Assembly (NCBI GenBank): GCA_030530525.1
Contig: JAUMUT010000009.1
Coordinates: forward strand, 1-63,136
Direction of reading: 5' to 3'
Length of the DNA stretch: 63,136 nucleotides
DNA from: Capnocytophaga sp.
Lineage (GTDB): Bacteria; Bacteroidota; Bacteroidia; Flavobacteriales; Flavobacteriaceae
Shown in pieces: positions 16,332 through 25,094 of this stretch. A program made the translations under genes and the position numbers. How positions within the stretch are numbered: the stretch's first letter is position 1; each line of letters opens with the position of its first letter. The notes beneath the pieces are model-generated. The model was not told the origin of the DNA and did no database searches. It saw nothing but the letters and a program-made list of their open reading frames with translations.

Positions 16332-18608
16332 TTAACTTACTAATATTTTTTTGTCATTGACAAATATTTCCAAACTTCCGTGGTCTATTTCTATGTGAGT
16401 GCCAGAATGCGAAACCGAAACGGTAAGAATGTATCCTCTGAAATTAACTTTGAAAGAATATTCTTTCCATTGTTCAGGAATTTGCGGAGTGAAGTGCAAT
16501 TGTCCGTCTTTTATTCGTAATCCTCCGAAACCTTCTACGATGCTCATCCAAGTACCAGCCATTGAAGTGATGTGCAACCCTTCGTGAACTTCTTTGTTAT
16601 AATCATCTAAATCAAGGCGAGAAGTTCGTAAATAGAACGTGTAGGCTTGTTCCATTCTGCCAAGAGATGCAGCCAAAATGCTATGTACGCAAGGCGATAA
16701 AGACGATTCGTGAACGGTTAGTGGCTCGTAAAAATCAAAATGTTTTTCTAATTCTTTTTTAGAGAAATGATCTTCAAAGAAATAAAAACCTTGCAAAGTA
16801 TCGGCTTGCTTAATGTATGGAGAGCGCAAGATTCTATCCCAAGACCAATGTTGGTTGATAGGGCGTTCTTTTTTATCTAATTCCGAAGCTGGTTTTAGGT
16901 CTTTATCTAAAAATCCGTCTTGTTGCAAAAATATGTTAAATTCCTCAGAATAAGGGAAATACATATTTTTAGCTACTTCTAACCATTGTGTAATTTCTTT
17001 GTCAGAAAGGTTTGTTTTTTTCAGGATTTCAGAGTAAAGAGTAGCGTTTTCATTGTGTATTTTATCCAAACATTCTTTGGTATATTCTATACACCATTTG
17101 GCAATGTAATTGGTATAGAAATTATTATTAATATTGTTTTCGTATTCGTTCGGACCAGTTACACCAAGAATTACAAATTTTTGTTTATCCTTAGAGAAAG
17201 AAGCGCGTTGTTGCCAAAAACGAGCAATACCGATAAGGACTTCTATTCCCATTTCTGAAATGTAAGAGAAGTCATTTGTAAATCGGTAATAATTGTAAAT
17301 AGCAAATGCAATAGCTCCGTTTCGGTGAATTTCTTCAAAGGTAATTTCCCATTCGTTGTGGCATTCTTCCCCGTTCATTGTAACCATAGGGTAAAGGGCT
17401 GCGCCGTTAGAAAACCCGAGTTTTTCGGCATTTTCAATAGCTTTTTCTAATTGGTTATAACGATATTTTAAGAGATTTTTGGCTACTTCGGCATTTTTGG
17501 TTACCATATAGAAAGGAAGGCAATAGGCTTCGGTGTCCCAGTAAGTGCTTCCTCCATATTTTTCGCCCGTAAAACCTTTTGGACCGATATTTAGTCGTGG
17601 GTCTTTGCCAGAATAAGTTTGGTTCAGTTGGAAAATATTAAAACGAATGGCTTGCTGTGCTTTTACATCGCCATTGATGGTAATATCTGCCATTTTCCAA
17701 ATTTCAGCCCAATCTTTTTTCTGTTGAGAAAGAAGTTCGTCAAAGCCTAATTGAAGAGCATTTTGGATAACTTTTTCTGTTTCTTCTATTAATTTTTCTT
17801 TATGATGATTGAAAGAAGAAACGTATCCGCCAAATTTCTGAAAACGAACAGTTTCATTTTTATTAACCGAAGCAGAATATACGAAACCGATGTAGTTTTC
17901 TTTTTGGTTTTTCATCTCCATAGGAATGGATTTTCCAGAAATTTCCAATTGATTGCTCATAAATGTACAAACTCGGAAGGCAGTTTTCTTTGTTTCAGCA
18001 ATGATAAATCCGTTATTATTCGAATGTTGTACGCTTAGAGTATTCCAGAATTTTTCTTCCCAATTCGTATCGTGGTTTTCAATGGAACTATCCAAGTACG
18101 ACTCAAACGATATAGTAGCGTTTTGGTTAAGTGGAGTAACCTCATAACGAATAGCTCCAACTTCATCGTATTTCATTGAAAGAAAGCGAGTTGCTTCTAT
18201 TTTTACTTCTATTCCATTGGGTAAAGTAGCAATAAAGGAACGATAATATACGCCTTCTTGCATATTCAAAGTACGCTTAAAATCACGAACGGAAGCCGTA
18301 TTCAAGTCAAGAGGTTCGTTATTAATAATAACATTGATACCAATCCAACTTGGCGCATTTAATACTTTTGCAAAATATTCAGGATAGCCATTTTTCCACC
18401 AGCCCACTTTGGTTTTATCCGGATAATAAACGCCTCCTATGTAGCTCCCTTGAAAGGTTTTGCCAGAATATTGTTCTTCAAAAGTGGTTCGTTGCCCCAT
18501 TGCTCCATTGCCCAAACTGAACAAACTTTCGGACTGCATTACGCGGTCTTTCTCGAAGCCTTCTTCAATGATGCACCACGCATCGGGGATAATATAATTT
18601 TGATTCAT
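16332..18608 (-). CDS. GH65 disaccharide phosphorylase, probably maltose phosphorylase
   Basis: A 758-residue cytoplasmic glycoside hydrolase family 65 enzyme. The catalytic acid is Glu488 in the GPNEYENN motif, at nearly the same position as in characterised maltose phosphorylases. The N-terminal beta-sandwich motif SLGNGAMGQR and the phosphate-site region (GGSTYWDTEAYCLPF) are present. GH65 enzymes on maltose give glucose and beta-glucose 1-phosphate, which fits the next gene upstream, beta-phosphoglucomutase (10-bp gap), and the sugar permease before it. Trehalose or kojibiose phosphorylase cannot be excluded by sequence alone, but the starch context favours maltose. The ATG at 18608 is preferred because the longer frame overlaps pgmB. 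Confidence 0.9.
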   Translation of the reverse strand: MNQNYIIPDAWCIIEEGFEKDRVMQSESLFSLGNGAMGQRTTFEEQYSGKTFQGSYIGGVYYPDKTKVGWWKNGYPEYFAKVLNAPSWIGINVIINNEPLDLNTASVRDFKRTLNMQEGVYYRSFIATLPNGIEVKIEATRFLSMKYDEVGAIRYEVTPLNQNATISFESYLDSSIENHDTNWEEKFWNTLSVQHSNNNGFIIAETKKTAFRVCTFMSNQLEISGKSIPMEMKNQKENYIGFVYSASVNKNETVRFQKFGGYVSSFNHHKEKLIEETEKVIQNALQLGFDELLSQQKKDWAEIWKMADITINGDVKAQQAIRFNIFQLNQTYSGKDPRLNIGPKGFTGEKYGGSTYWDTEAYCLPFYMVTKNAEVAKNLLKYRYNQLEKAIENAEKLGFSNGAALYPMVTMNGEECHNEWEITFEEIHRNGAIAFAIYNYYRFTNDFSYISEMGIEVLIGIARFWQQRASFSKDKQKFVILGVTGPNEYENNINNNFYTNYIAKWCIEYTKECLDKIHNENATLYSEILKKTNLSDKEITQWLEVAKNMYFPYSEEFNIFLQQDGFLDKDLKPASELDKKERPINQHWSWDRILRSPYIKQADTLQGFYFFEDHFSKKELEKHFDFYEPLTVHESSLSPCVHSILAASLGRMEQAYTFYLRTSRLDLDDYNKEVHEGLHITSMAGTWMSIVEGFGGLRIKDGQLHFTPQIPEQWKEYSFKVNFRGYILTVSVSHSGTHIEIDHGSLEIFVNDKKILVS

Positions 18609-18618
18609 TTTTTTATTT

Positions 18619-19248
18619 TTAGAAAAATTTGTTAATTTGTATAAAATCAGGAAAAACTTTGTCGGCTTGTTGTAAAACCTCTGGACAACCAATTCCTATG
18701 GCTTGCATTCCTGCGGTTTTGGCGGCTTGTATTCCTGCTTCGGAGTCTTCAAAAACGACACAATTTTCATTAGGAACGCCTAATTTTTTTGCAGCCAAAA
18801 GGAAGACTTCAGGGTCTGGCTTGGCTTTGGAAACGTCATTCCCATCAACGATAGCATCAAAATAAGAAATAATTCCTATTTTTTCTAAAATAAGACGAGC
18901 GTTTTTGCTGGCAGAGCCTAATGCTATTTTTACATTTTCTTTCTTTGCTTTCTCCATAAACGATTTTACACCTTCTAATATATCGTTTTCGTTCATTTTT
19001 TCCACATAAGAAAGATAGTCGGTATTTTTTCGAGTTGCTAATTCTTCAAATTTTTCAGGGGAAACAGAAACATTTGCCCAATGAAGAATTTTTTTCAAAG
19101 ATTCTACTCGGCTCACTCCTTTAAGTTGTTCGTTTAGTTCGTGAGTGAGTTCAAAATCATATTCTGCACCAATTTTTTTCCACGATAGGAAATGATATTT
19201 GGCGGTATCAACGATAACTCCGTCTAAATCAAATATATAACCTTTCAT
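18619..19248 (-). CDS. pgmB: Beta-phosphoglucomutase
   Basis: A 209-residue HAD-superfamily enzyme converting beta-glucose 1-phosphate to glucose 6-phosphate in the cytoplasm. It starts with FDLDGVIVDT, giving the nucleophile Asp7 and acid/base Asp9. Further HAD motifs are ALGSASKN (motif II), the Lys in KAKPDPE (motif III) and VFEDSEAGIQAA (motif IV). It lies between the permease and GH65 phosphorylase genes with gaps of 24 and 10 bp, so it takes up the phosphorylase product directly. Confidence 0.94.
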   Translation of the reverse strand: MKGYIFDLDGVIVDTAKYHFLSWKKIGAEYDFELTHELNEQLKGVSRVESLKKILHWANVSVSPEKFEELATRKNTDYLSYVEKMNENDILEGVKSFMEKAKKENVKIALGSASKNARLILEKIGIISYFDAIVDGNDVSKAKPDPEVFLLAAKKLGVPNENCVVFEDSEAGIQAAKTAGMQAIGIGCPEVLQQADKVFPDFIQINKFF

Positions 19249-19272
19249 TTTTAGTTTTAATAATGTTAAAAA

Positions 19273-20577
19273 TTAAACATTTTTTTTATTTTCTTTAATA
19301 ATAAATACACAAAAAGCCCCAATGATAAGGAAAACTCCTGCCAAAGTAAGCATCAAAATAGGGCTTCCGCCTAATGCTTTTAGGAAAACTCCACCCAAAA
19401 CTGCCGCTACAATTTGAGGAATACAAATAGTTCCGTTGAATAATCCTAAATATGCGCCCATATTATTTCCTTGCAAAGCATTGGTTAATATGGTAAAAGG
19501 AAGAGCCAGAATAGCAGCCCACGCACAACCAATTAACAAATAAGAAATAAAAAGCAAATAAGCATCTGTGATGAATAATGTAGAAATAAAACCTATTCCG
19601 CCAAGCAATAAACTAACGAAATACGCCATTTTATTCGTTTTGAAGAAAGGCAAAACGATAGCCCATAAAATAGAACCTACTGACTGAACAGCAAATAGTA
19701 CGCCTACCCAATTCCCTGCATTTTGGTATTCCGCAGATTTTGGGTCAGTGGTGTTCCAAACGCTTTCTGCTATTCCGGCGTTGGTGTATGTCCACATATA
19801 CACGAAAGCTGCCCAACAGAAAAATTGCACCAAGCCAACAGACCAAAATACCTTTGGTGCATTTTTTAGTAAAACGAATAAATTGCTAGATGCTTTTTTA
19901 CTTTCGTCAATGTTATGAAAAGCAGCATATTCTTTTGGAGGCATTTCTTTCACATTGAAAATAGTGTAAAGTACGCAGAGAATAAGAATAATTGCCCCAA
20001 CATAGAAGGAATAAATAACCGAATCTGGCACTACGCCATCGGGAGCGGTATTACTAATTCCTATCCAAGTGAAGAGAATAGGGAAAAGAAAACCTACAAA
20101 ATTTCCGGCGTTGCAAACAAAACTTTGTATGGAATATGCCAATTTTTTCTGTTTTTCATTGACCATATCGCCCACCATCATTTTGAAAGGTTGCATAGCT
20201 ACATTAATAGCGGTGTCCAATAACATCAAGGCAATAAGCCCAAAAATCATTGCACTTGCTACGGATAAATGAAAACTTCCTGCATTGGGCAAAAGAGCCA
20301 TAACAATGACAGAGAGAATCGCTCCGATGAATAAATAAGGTATTCTCCTACCGAAGCGTGTCCAAGTGCGGTCGCTGGCTACCCCAACAATGGGCTGAAT
20401 AAGTAGCCCCATCAGAGGAGGAAGAATCCAAAAATAGCTCAAATTGTGAGGGTCAGCTCCCAAAGTGGCAAAAATACGACTATTGTTGGCATTCTGTAAC
20501 GCATATGCAATTTGTACCCCAAAGAATCCAAAATTGATGTTCCAGATTTGCCAAAAACTTAAATTTCTTTTTTCCAT
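19273..20577 (-). CDS. MFS sugar permease, probably maltose:H+ symporter
   Basis: A 434-residue inner-membrane protein with about 12 predicted membrane segments, of the SLC45/GPH-like branch of the major facilitator superfamily found in starch loci of Flavobacteriia. The loop DRTWTRFGRRIPYLF between segments 2 and 3 is the MFS signature motif. As first gene of the permease-pgmB-GH65 operon it most likely imports maltose released in the periplasm. An ACGT-centred stretch at 20603-20612 in its upstream region weakly resembles half of the shared operator described below. Confidence 0.88.
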   Translation of the reverse strand: MEKRNLSFWQIWNINFGFFGVQIAYALQNANNSRIFATLGADPHNLSYFWILPPLMGLLIQPIVGVASDRTWTRFGRRIPYLFIGAILSVIVMALLPNAGSFHLSVASAMIFGLIALMLLDTAINVAMQPFKMMVGDMVNEKQKKLAYSIQSFVCNAGNFVGFLFPILFTWIGISNTAPDGVVPDSVIYSFYVGAIILILCVLYTIFNVKEMPPKEYAAFHNIDESKKASSNLFVLLKNAPKVFWSVGLVQFFCWAAFVYMWTYTNAGIAESVWNTTDPKSAEYQNAGNWVGVLFAVQSVGSILWAIVLPFFKTNKMAYFVSLLLGGIGFISTLFITDAYLLFISYLLIGCAWAAILALPFTILTNALQGNNMGAYLGLFNGTICIPQIVAAVLGGVFLKALGGSPILMLTLAGVFLIIGAFCVFIIKENKKNV

Positions 20578-20717
20578 TTGTTCCTCAATTTAAGGAATAT
20601 TTTTACGTTAAATCATTAAATATTATTTGTAGAATAGTAATAATGAATGATTTAATAAAAAATTCCGAAGGATTAAATTTTTGTAAGTGATGGTAAAATA
20701 TAAGTTTTTAGAAAGAA

Positions 20718-20752
20718 ATAAAAAACAGCCTTTGCAAAAATTATGCAAAAGG
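20718..20752 (-). terminator. Probable terminator of the lacI-type gene
   Basis: CCTTTTGCA (20752-20744) pairs with TGCAAAGG (20736-20729) with one bulge, and T-runs follow after three bases on the minus strand. The rest of the gap 20578-20858 is plain AT-rich DNA. Confidence 0.6.
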
Positions 20753-20858
20753 AATTAGAATAATTTATGTAAAAACTTATATTATTTTGAGAAGAATAAA
20801 GTTTTGAGCCACAAAAATAAAATAAATTTTATTCTTGACCAAATATTTTAGCTTTTAT

Positions 20859-21875
20859 TTATAGATTTTTGGTAGTTTCTCTTAAAATAAGCTCTGTTTT
20901 TATGATTTCTGTACGAAAATTTTTTTCTCGTTTTTCAATAGATTGGATAATCATTTCGGTTGCTGTTTTACCTATTTCTAACGGAAATTGGTTAATAGCA
21001 GTAAGTTTCGGGTAGGCATTTTGGGCTAAAAATCCATCGGCAAAACCAATAACTGAAAGCTCTTGTGGCATTTTAATATTTCGGTTGTGCGCTTGTCGGA
21101 TAGCAGAAAGGGCTAAAAATTCGTTAGCACAAAGAACGGCATCAAAAGAGTGCTTTTCAAAAAAATCAAAGATAAGTTCATCTGAATGAATATCTTCCAC
21201 AGCAAGAATAAGATTTTCATTGATAGGAAGCCCTGCATCGGTAAGAGCATTTTTATAGCCTTGCGTGCGGAGTGCGCCCACGCTGATATAATCGGGAATT
21301 GTGAAAAGTGCAATGTTGTGGCAACCAGTTTCAATAAGGTAATTAGTGGCGTTGTAGCTTGCCATAGCATCATCAATAATTACTTGATTGCAACGAATGC
21401 TATCCACCACGCGGTCAAACATCACTAATGGAATATCTTGGTTGATAACCTCGCGTAAGTGTTGGAAATTTTGTTGCAATTGAGTTTCTTTGGAAATGGC
21501 AATAATAAGCCCATCAATGTTGGTATCAATGAGCATTTCCATATCGTTTATTTCGCGGTCTAATTTTTCGTTAGTAAAACATACCGTAATATTATACCCT
21601 TTTTTATTGGCAATATATTCTATTCCGCTTACTACGTTAGAAAAAAAATCGTGTGCAATTTCAGGAATAATAACTCCAATATTATAGCTTCGTTTGTTTT
21701 TTAGTCGTAAAGCCAAAGTATTGGGTTTATAATTATGAGCTTCGGCAAATGCCTTAATGAGGTCTTTGGTTTCTTTGCTTATTTCGGGGCTGTCATTCAA
21801 TGATTTGGAGACGGTAGAAACAGAAAGATTAAGCTCTTTTGCAATTTGTTTTAAAGTGATTCTTTTTTTTAGCAT
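20859..21875 (-). CDS. LacI family transcriptional regulator of the maltose locus
   Basis: A 338-residue regulator. The N-terminal helix-turn-helix with the LacI hinge is clear: ITLKQIAKELNLSVSTVSKSLND (residues 5-27), then the hinge ending near NTLALRLKNKRS. A periplasmic-binding-protein-like sugar sensor domain (about 60-335) follows. It lies between the leftward permease operon and the rightward sus operon, so it probably senses a malto-oligosaccharide or a phosphorylated product and controls both. Start 21875 is chosen because the longer frame begins inside the -7 box. A 20-bp palindrome sits directly upstream. Confidence 0.93.
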   Translation of the reverse strand: MLKKRITLKQIAKELNLSVSTVSKSLNDSPEISKETKDLIKAFAEAHNYKPNTLALRLKNKRSYNIGVIIPEIAHDFFSNVVSGIEYIANKKGYNITVCFTNEKLDREINDMEMLIDTNIDGLIIAISKETQLQQNFQHLREVINQDIPLVMFDRVVDSIRCNQVIIDDAMASYNATNYLIETGCHNIALFTIPDYISVGALRTQGYKNALTDAGLPINENLILAVEDIHSDELIFDFFEKHSFDAVLCANEFLALSAIRQAHNRNIKMPQELSVIGFADGFLAQNAYPKLTAINQFPLEIGKTATEMIIQSIEKREKNFRTEIIKTELILRETTKNL

Positions 21876-21894
21876 AGTGGATAGTAATATGGAG

Positions 21895-21902
21895 CAAAGA
21901 TA
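21895..21902 (-). promoter_or_regulatory. -7 box of the lacI-type gene
   Basis: TATCTTTG on the minus strand, 19 bp before the start codon; no TTG at the ideal distance upstream. Confidence 0.55.
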
Positions 21903-21905
21903 CAA

Positions 21906-21925
21906 TTTACTATTTAGATAGTAAA
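21906..21925. promoter_or_regulatory. 20-bp palindrome upstream of lacI, candidate autoregulatory operator
   Basis: TTTACTAT and ATAGTAAA form a perfect 8-bp inverted repeat with a 4-bp spacer TTAG. It starts 3 bp upstream of the -7 box and covers the spacer up to the -33 position, where a bound repressor would block polymerase. It differs from the shared 18-bp element. Confidence 0.45.
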
Positions 21926-21999
21926 ATAAAAATAAAAAATTCTTTTCTTTTTTTAAGTTTTTGTTTAGAAAAAAATCATTTTTTTAAAAAGTTATATAC

Positions 22000-22017
22000 A
22001 TTATAACGTTTTCGTAA
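22000..22017 (+). promoter_or_regulatory. 18-bp element upstream of susC, shared with the GH13 promoters
   Basis: ATTATAACGTTTTCGTAA is found here and, reverse complemented and identical over 18 bp, at 31933-31950. It contains the inverted pair ACG-TTTT-CGT. Here it ends 43 bp before the susC -7 box. Likely binding site of the LacI-type regulator encoded next door (inference). Confidence 0.6.
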
Positions 22018-22060
22018 CGATTTGGATTGTATTACATAATGATAATTAATAAAAAAATTC

Positions 22061-22068
22061 TAATTTTG
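22061..22068 (+). promoter_or_regulatory. -7 box of the susC operon
   Basis: TAATTTTG; no TTG at 19-20 bp upstream, which suits a promoter that depends on an activator. The leader to the start codon is about 50 nt. Confidence 0.55.
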
Positions 22069-22121
22069 TACCTGAGAAGAAATAAAGTTATTATTATTGT
22101 TTAACTAAATTTTGATGGATT

Positions 22122-25034
22122 ATGAATAACATAAAATGGTTAGGATTGTTATTTTTTACCTTTATTTCATTGGGAATGAATGCCCAAGTGATAAAAGGAC
22201 GGGTAATAGATGCAACAACCCAAGAACCTTTACCTGGCGTAAATATCCTTATAAAAGGAACATCGCAAGGAACAGCAACCGACCTTGACGGAGAGTATGA
22301 AATAAAGGCTTCGCAAGGGGTGGTTTTAGAATTCAGTTTTATAGGTTACCAAACTCAGGACAAACGAGTTGGTTCCAGCAAAGTGATAAATGTAGCTTTG
22401 CAAGAAGATGCCCAAGAAATTGGTGAAGTGGTAGTTATTGGGTACGGAGTGGCTAAGAAAAAAGACGTTACAGGCTCCGTGAATTTGGTAACTTCCAAAG
22501 ATTTTGGTAAAGGGCAAAGCCTATCCGCTGGCGAATTATTACAAGGGAAAGTAGCTGGGGTACAGATAACCTCTGGTGGCGGTGCTCCTGGTGAAAAACA
22601 AAATATTCGTGTACGTGGAACAGGTTCATTGGTTTTAAATTCGGATCCGCTTGTTGTAATAGATGGGGTTCCGATGAATGATAAAGCCATTGATGGGTCA
22701 AGAAATATCTTAAATGATATTAACCCAGATGATATTGAAAGTATGACCGTTCTTAAAGACGCTTCTTCTACCGCTATCTATGGTTCAAGAGCGGCAAACG
22801 GAGTTTTGATGATTACCACCAAAAAAGGAAGAGCTAACCAAGATACGCAAATCACGCTAAATTCTAGCCTTTCTGTGAGTGAAGTGTATAAATATTTAGA
22901 TTTACTTTCTGCTAATGAATTTCGTAATTTAGTAAATAGCACAGGGAATGCTACACAAAGAGCATTATTGGGCGAAGCAAATACCGATTGGCAAAAACAA
23001 ATCTATCAGTTAGCACCAACTACAAATACCAATGTAGGTATTTCTGGGAATGTAAAATCTATTCCGTATCGTCTTTCCTTAGGGCATACTTATGCAGATG
23101 GTATTTTGAAAACGGATAATTTCCAACGTGGAACAGCAAAATTATCTTTAACTCCTGAGTTTTTTGAAAAATCTCTCAAAGTAGAATTTAACGTTTCAGG
23201 TTCTTACGTAAAAAATAAATTTGCAAACAAAGATGCTATTGGTGCCGCAATACAATACGACCCTACACAGCCTATTTACTCCAATTCTTCTCAGTATGCA
23301 GGCTATCGTTCGTGGCTTTCTTCCAACGGAACACAAAGTAGTACAGCACCTATTAACCCAGTAGCTTTACTTCGTTTGAAAGATGATACTTCTACCGTTA
23401 AACGTTTGATTTCTAACGTAAAATTAGATTATACTCTTCCTTTCTTTAAAGATATTACCGCAACAATTAACGCTGGGGTAGATGTAACCAAAAGTGATGG
23501 CAATAACATTATTGACCCACAAATGCCAAATCCTTCTTCGGATTTTAACGGAACAACAACCGTTTATGGTAACAAAGCCATTAACAGCCTTTTTGATGCA
23601 TATGCCAATTATAACAAAGATTTGGGCAAACACAACATTTCTTTTATGGCTGGGCATTCTTATCAAAAATTTGATTTCACCAATGATACCAAAGTTACAG
23701 AATATTTCCACAGTCAAGATAATGTTTATAAGCCAACTTATGACAGAAGCCGAAATGTTCTGATTTCTTTCTTCGGGAGAGCAAATTATAGTTTTGATGA
23801 CCGATATATGCTAACGGCTACTTTCCGTGCCGATGCCTCTTCTAAACTAAACCCAGATGACCGTTGGGGGTATTTCCCTTCTGTGGCGTTGGCTTGGAAT
23901 GCTAAAAACGAATCTTTCCTAAAAGATAATGAAACAATCAACGATTTGAAACTTCGTCTCGGTTACGGAGAAGTAGGTAACGTTAATGGTTTAGGCGATT
24001 ATCTTTTCATAACTCGTTATACCACAAGTATTAACAATGCAGCGTATTATCAATTTGGTAATCAATATTATTCATTGTTAAGACCAGAGGCTATTAACAA
24101 AAATCTCCGTTGGGAAGTAGGGAATACCTTGAACGTAGGTATTGACTATGGTTTCTGGGAAAATAGAGTTTCTGGTAGTCTTGATCTTTACCGAAAAGTA
24201 ACCAAAGACCTTATTTCGGATAGTAATTTAGCTCCTTTCACCAATTTTGGTAGCCGTATAGCAAGTAATATTGGCGATATGGAAAATAAAGGTATTGAGT
24301 TTTTGGTAAATGTTATACCTGTTCGTACGGACGATTTCCGTTGGACAATTAGCTATAATATTTCTTATAACGAAAATAAAATTACAAGACTTACCAATAT
24401 CCAAAACGTTGGAGGTATTTCTGGTGGGGTAGGAAATAATGTTCAACGTCATCAAGAAGGATATGCGCCTTATACTTTCTATCTATACGAGCAAGTGTAT
24501 GATACTAACGGAAAACCAATTGAAGGCTCTTATGTAGATAGAAATGGAGATGGTGTTATTGATGAAAACGACCGATATATGGGCAAATCACCGTATGCAC
24601 CTGTAACAATGGGGCTTACAACCAATTTTAATTATAAAAGATGGGATTTGAACATCGCTACTCGCGCAAGTTTTGGCAACTATGTTTATAACAACGTTTC
24701 TTCTGCCAATGCATCCTTAGACCGCGTGTATGCCAACGAAATTTTAAGAAACGTTCCTCGTACTTACTACGATACTATGTTACAAACGCAAAGTTCTACT
24801 ACCTTGCTTAGTGATATGTATTTGCAAGATGGTTCTTTCTTCAAAATTGATAATATTACCTTAGGATATACTTTCCCGAAAGATAAAGTAGGTGTTCGTA
24901 TCTACGGAACAGTACAAAACCCTCTTATCGTTACCAAATATGATGGTTTAGACCCAGAAATTTTCGGAGGAATTGATAATAATATATATCCAAGACCAAG
25001 AACCTATTTATTAGGAATAAATGTTAATTTTTAA
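22122..25034 (+). CDS. susC: SusC/RagA TonB-dependent outer-membrane transporter for maltodextrins
   Basis: A 970-residue outer-membrane transporter. Signal peptide to MNAQ (residue 22); carboxypeptidase-regulatory-like domain (VIKGRVIDATTQEPLPGVNILIKGT, residues 23-95); TonB-box region EVVVIGYG; plug domain with LLQGKVAGVQI, IRVRGTGSL and DIESMTVLKDASSTAIYGSRAANGV; then the 22-strand barrel ending in the aromatic residue of INVNF. The following gene is the SusD partner that forms the lid. Together they import oligosaccharides using TonB energy. The neighbouring amylases, GH97 and maltose phosphorylase indicate starch-derived sugars. Confidence 0.95.
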   Translation: MNNIKWLGLLFFTFISLGMNAQVIKGRVIDATTQEPLPGVNILIKGTSQGTATDLDGEYEIKASQGVVLEFSFIGYQTQDKRVGSSKVINVALQEDAQEIGEVVVIGYGVAKKKDVTGSVNLVTSKDFGKGQSLSAGELLQGKVAGVQITSGGGAPGEKQNIRVRGTGSLVLNSDPLVVIDGVPMNDKAIDGSRNILNDINPDDIESMTVLKDASSTAIYGSRAANGVLMITTKKGRANQDTQITLNSSLSVSEVYKYLDLLSANEFRNLVNSTGNATQRALLGEANTDWQKQIYQLAPTTNTNVGISGNVKSIPYRLSLGHTYADGILKTDNFQRGTAKLSLTPEFFEKSLKVEFNVSGSYVKNKFANKDAIGAAIQYDPTQPIYSNSSQYAGYRSWLSSNGTQSSTAPINPVALLRLKDDTSTVKRLISNVKLDYTLPFFKDITATINAGVDVTKSDGNNIIDPQMPNPSSDFNGTTTVYGNKAINSLFDAYANYNKDLGKHNISFMAGHSYQKFDFTNDTKVTEYFHSQDNVYKPTYDRSRNVLISFFGRANYSFDDRYMLTATFRADASSKLNPDDRWGYFPSVALAWNAKNESFLKDNETINDLKLRLGYGEVGNVNGLGDYLFITRYTTSINNAAYYQFGNQYYSLLRPEAINKNLRWEVGNTLNVGIDYGFWENRVSGSLDLYRKVTKDLISDSNLAPFTNFGSRIASNIGDMENKGIEFLVNVIPVRTDDFRWTISYNISYNENKITRLTNIQNVGGISGGVGNNVQRHQEGYAPYTFYLYEQVYDTNGKPIEGSYVDRNGDGVIDENDRYMGKSPYAPVTMGLTTNFNYKRWDLNIATRASFGNYVYNNVSSANASLDRVYANEILRNVPRTYYDTMLQTQSSTTLLSDMYLQDGSFFKIDNITLGYTFPKDKVGVRIYGTVQNPLIVTKYDGLDPEIFGGIDNNIYPRPRTYLLGINVNF

Positions 25035-25094
25035 TTCCAAATAATAAAGGCAAAATATTAACTTTCTTCTTTTGAAGAAATAAAAAAAGAAAAA

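Noticed and set aside
20603-20612. TTACGTTAAA-like site upstream of the MFS permease as a third copy of the 18-bp element
   Set aside because: Only about half of the element is matched; in AT-rich DNA this is not convincing.
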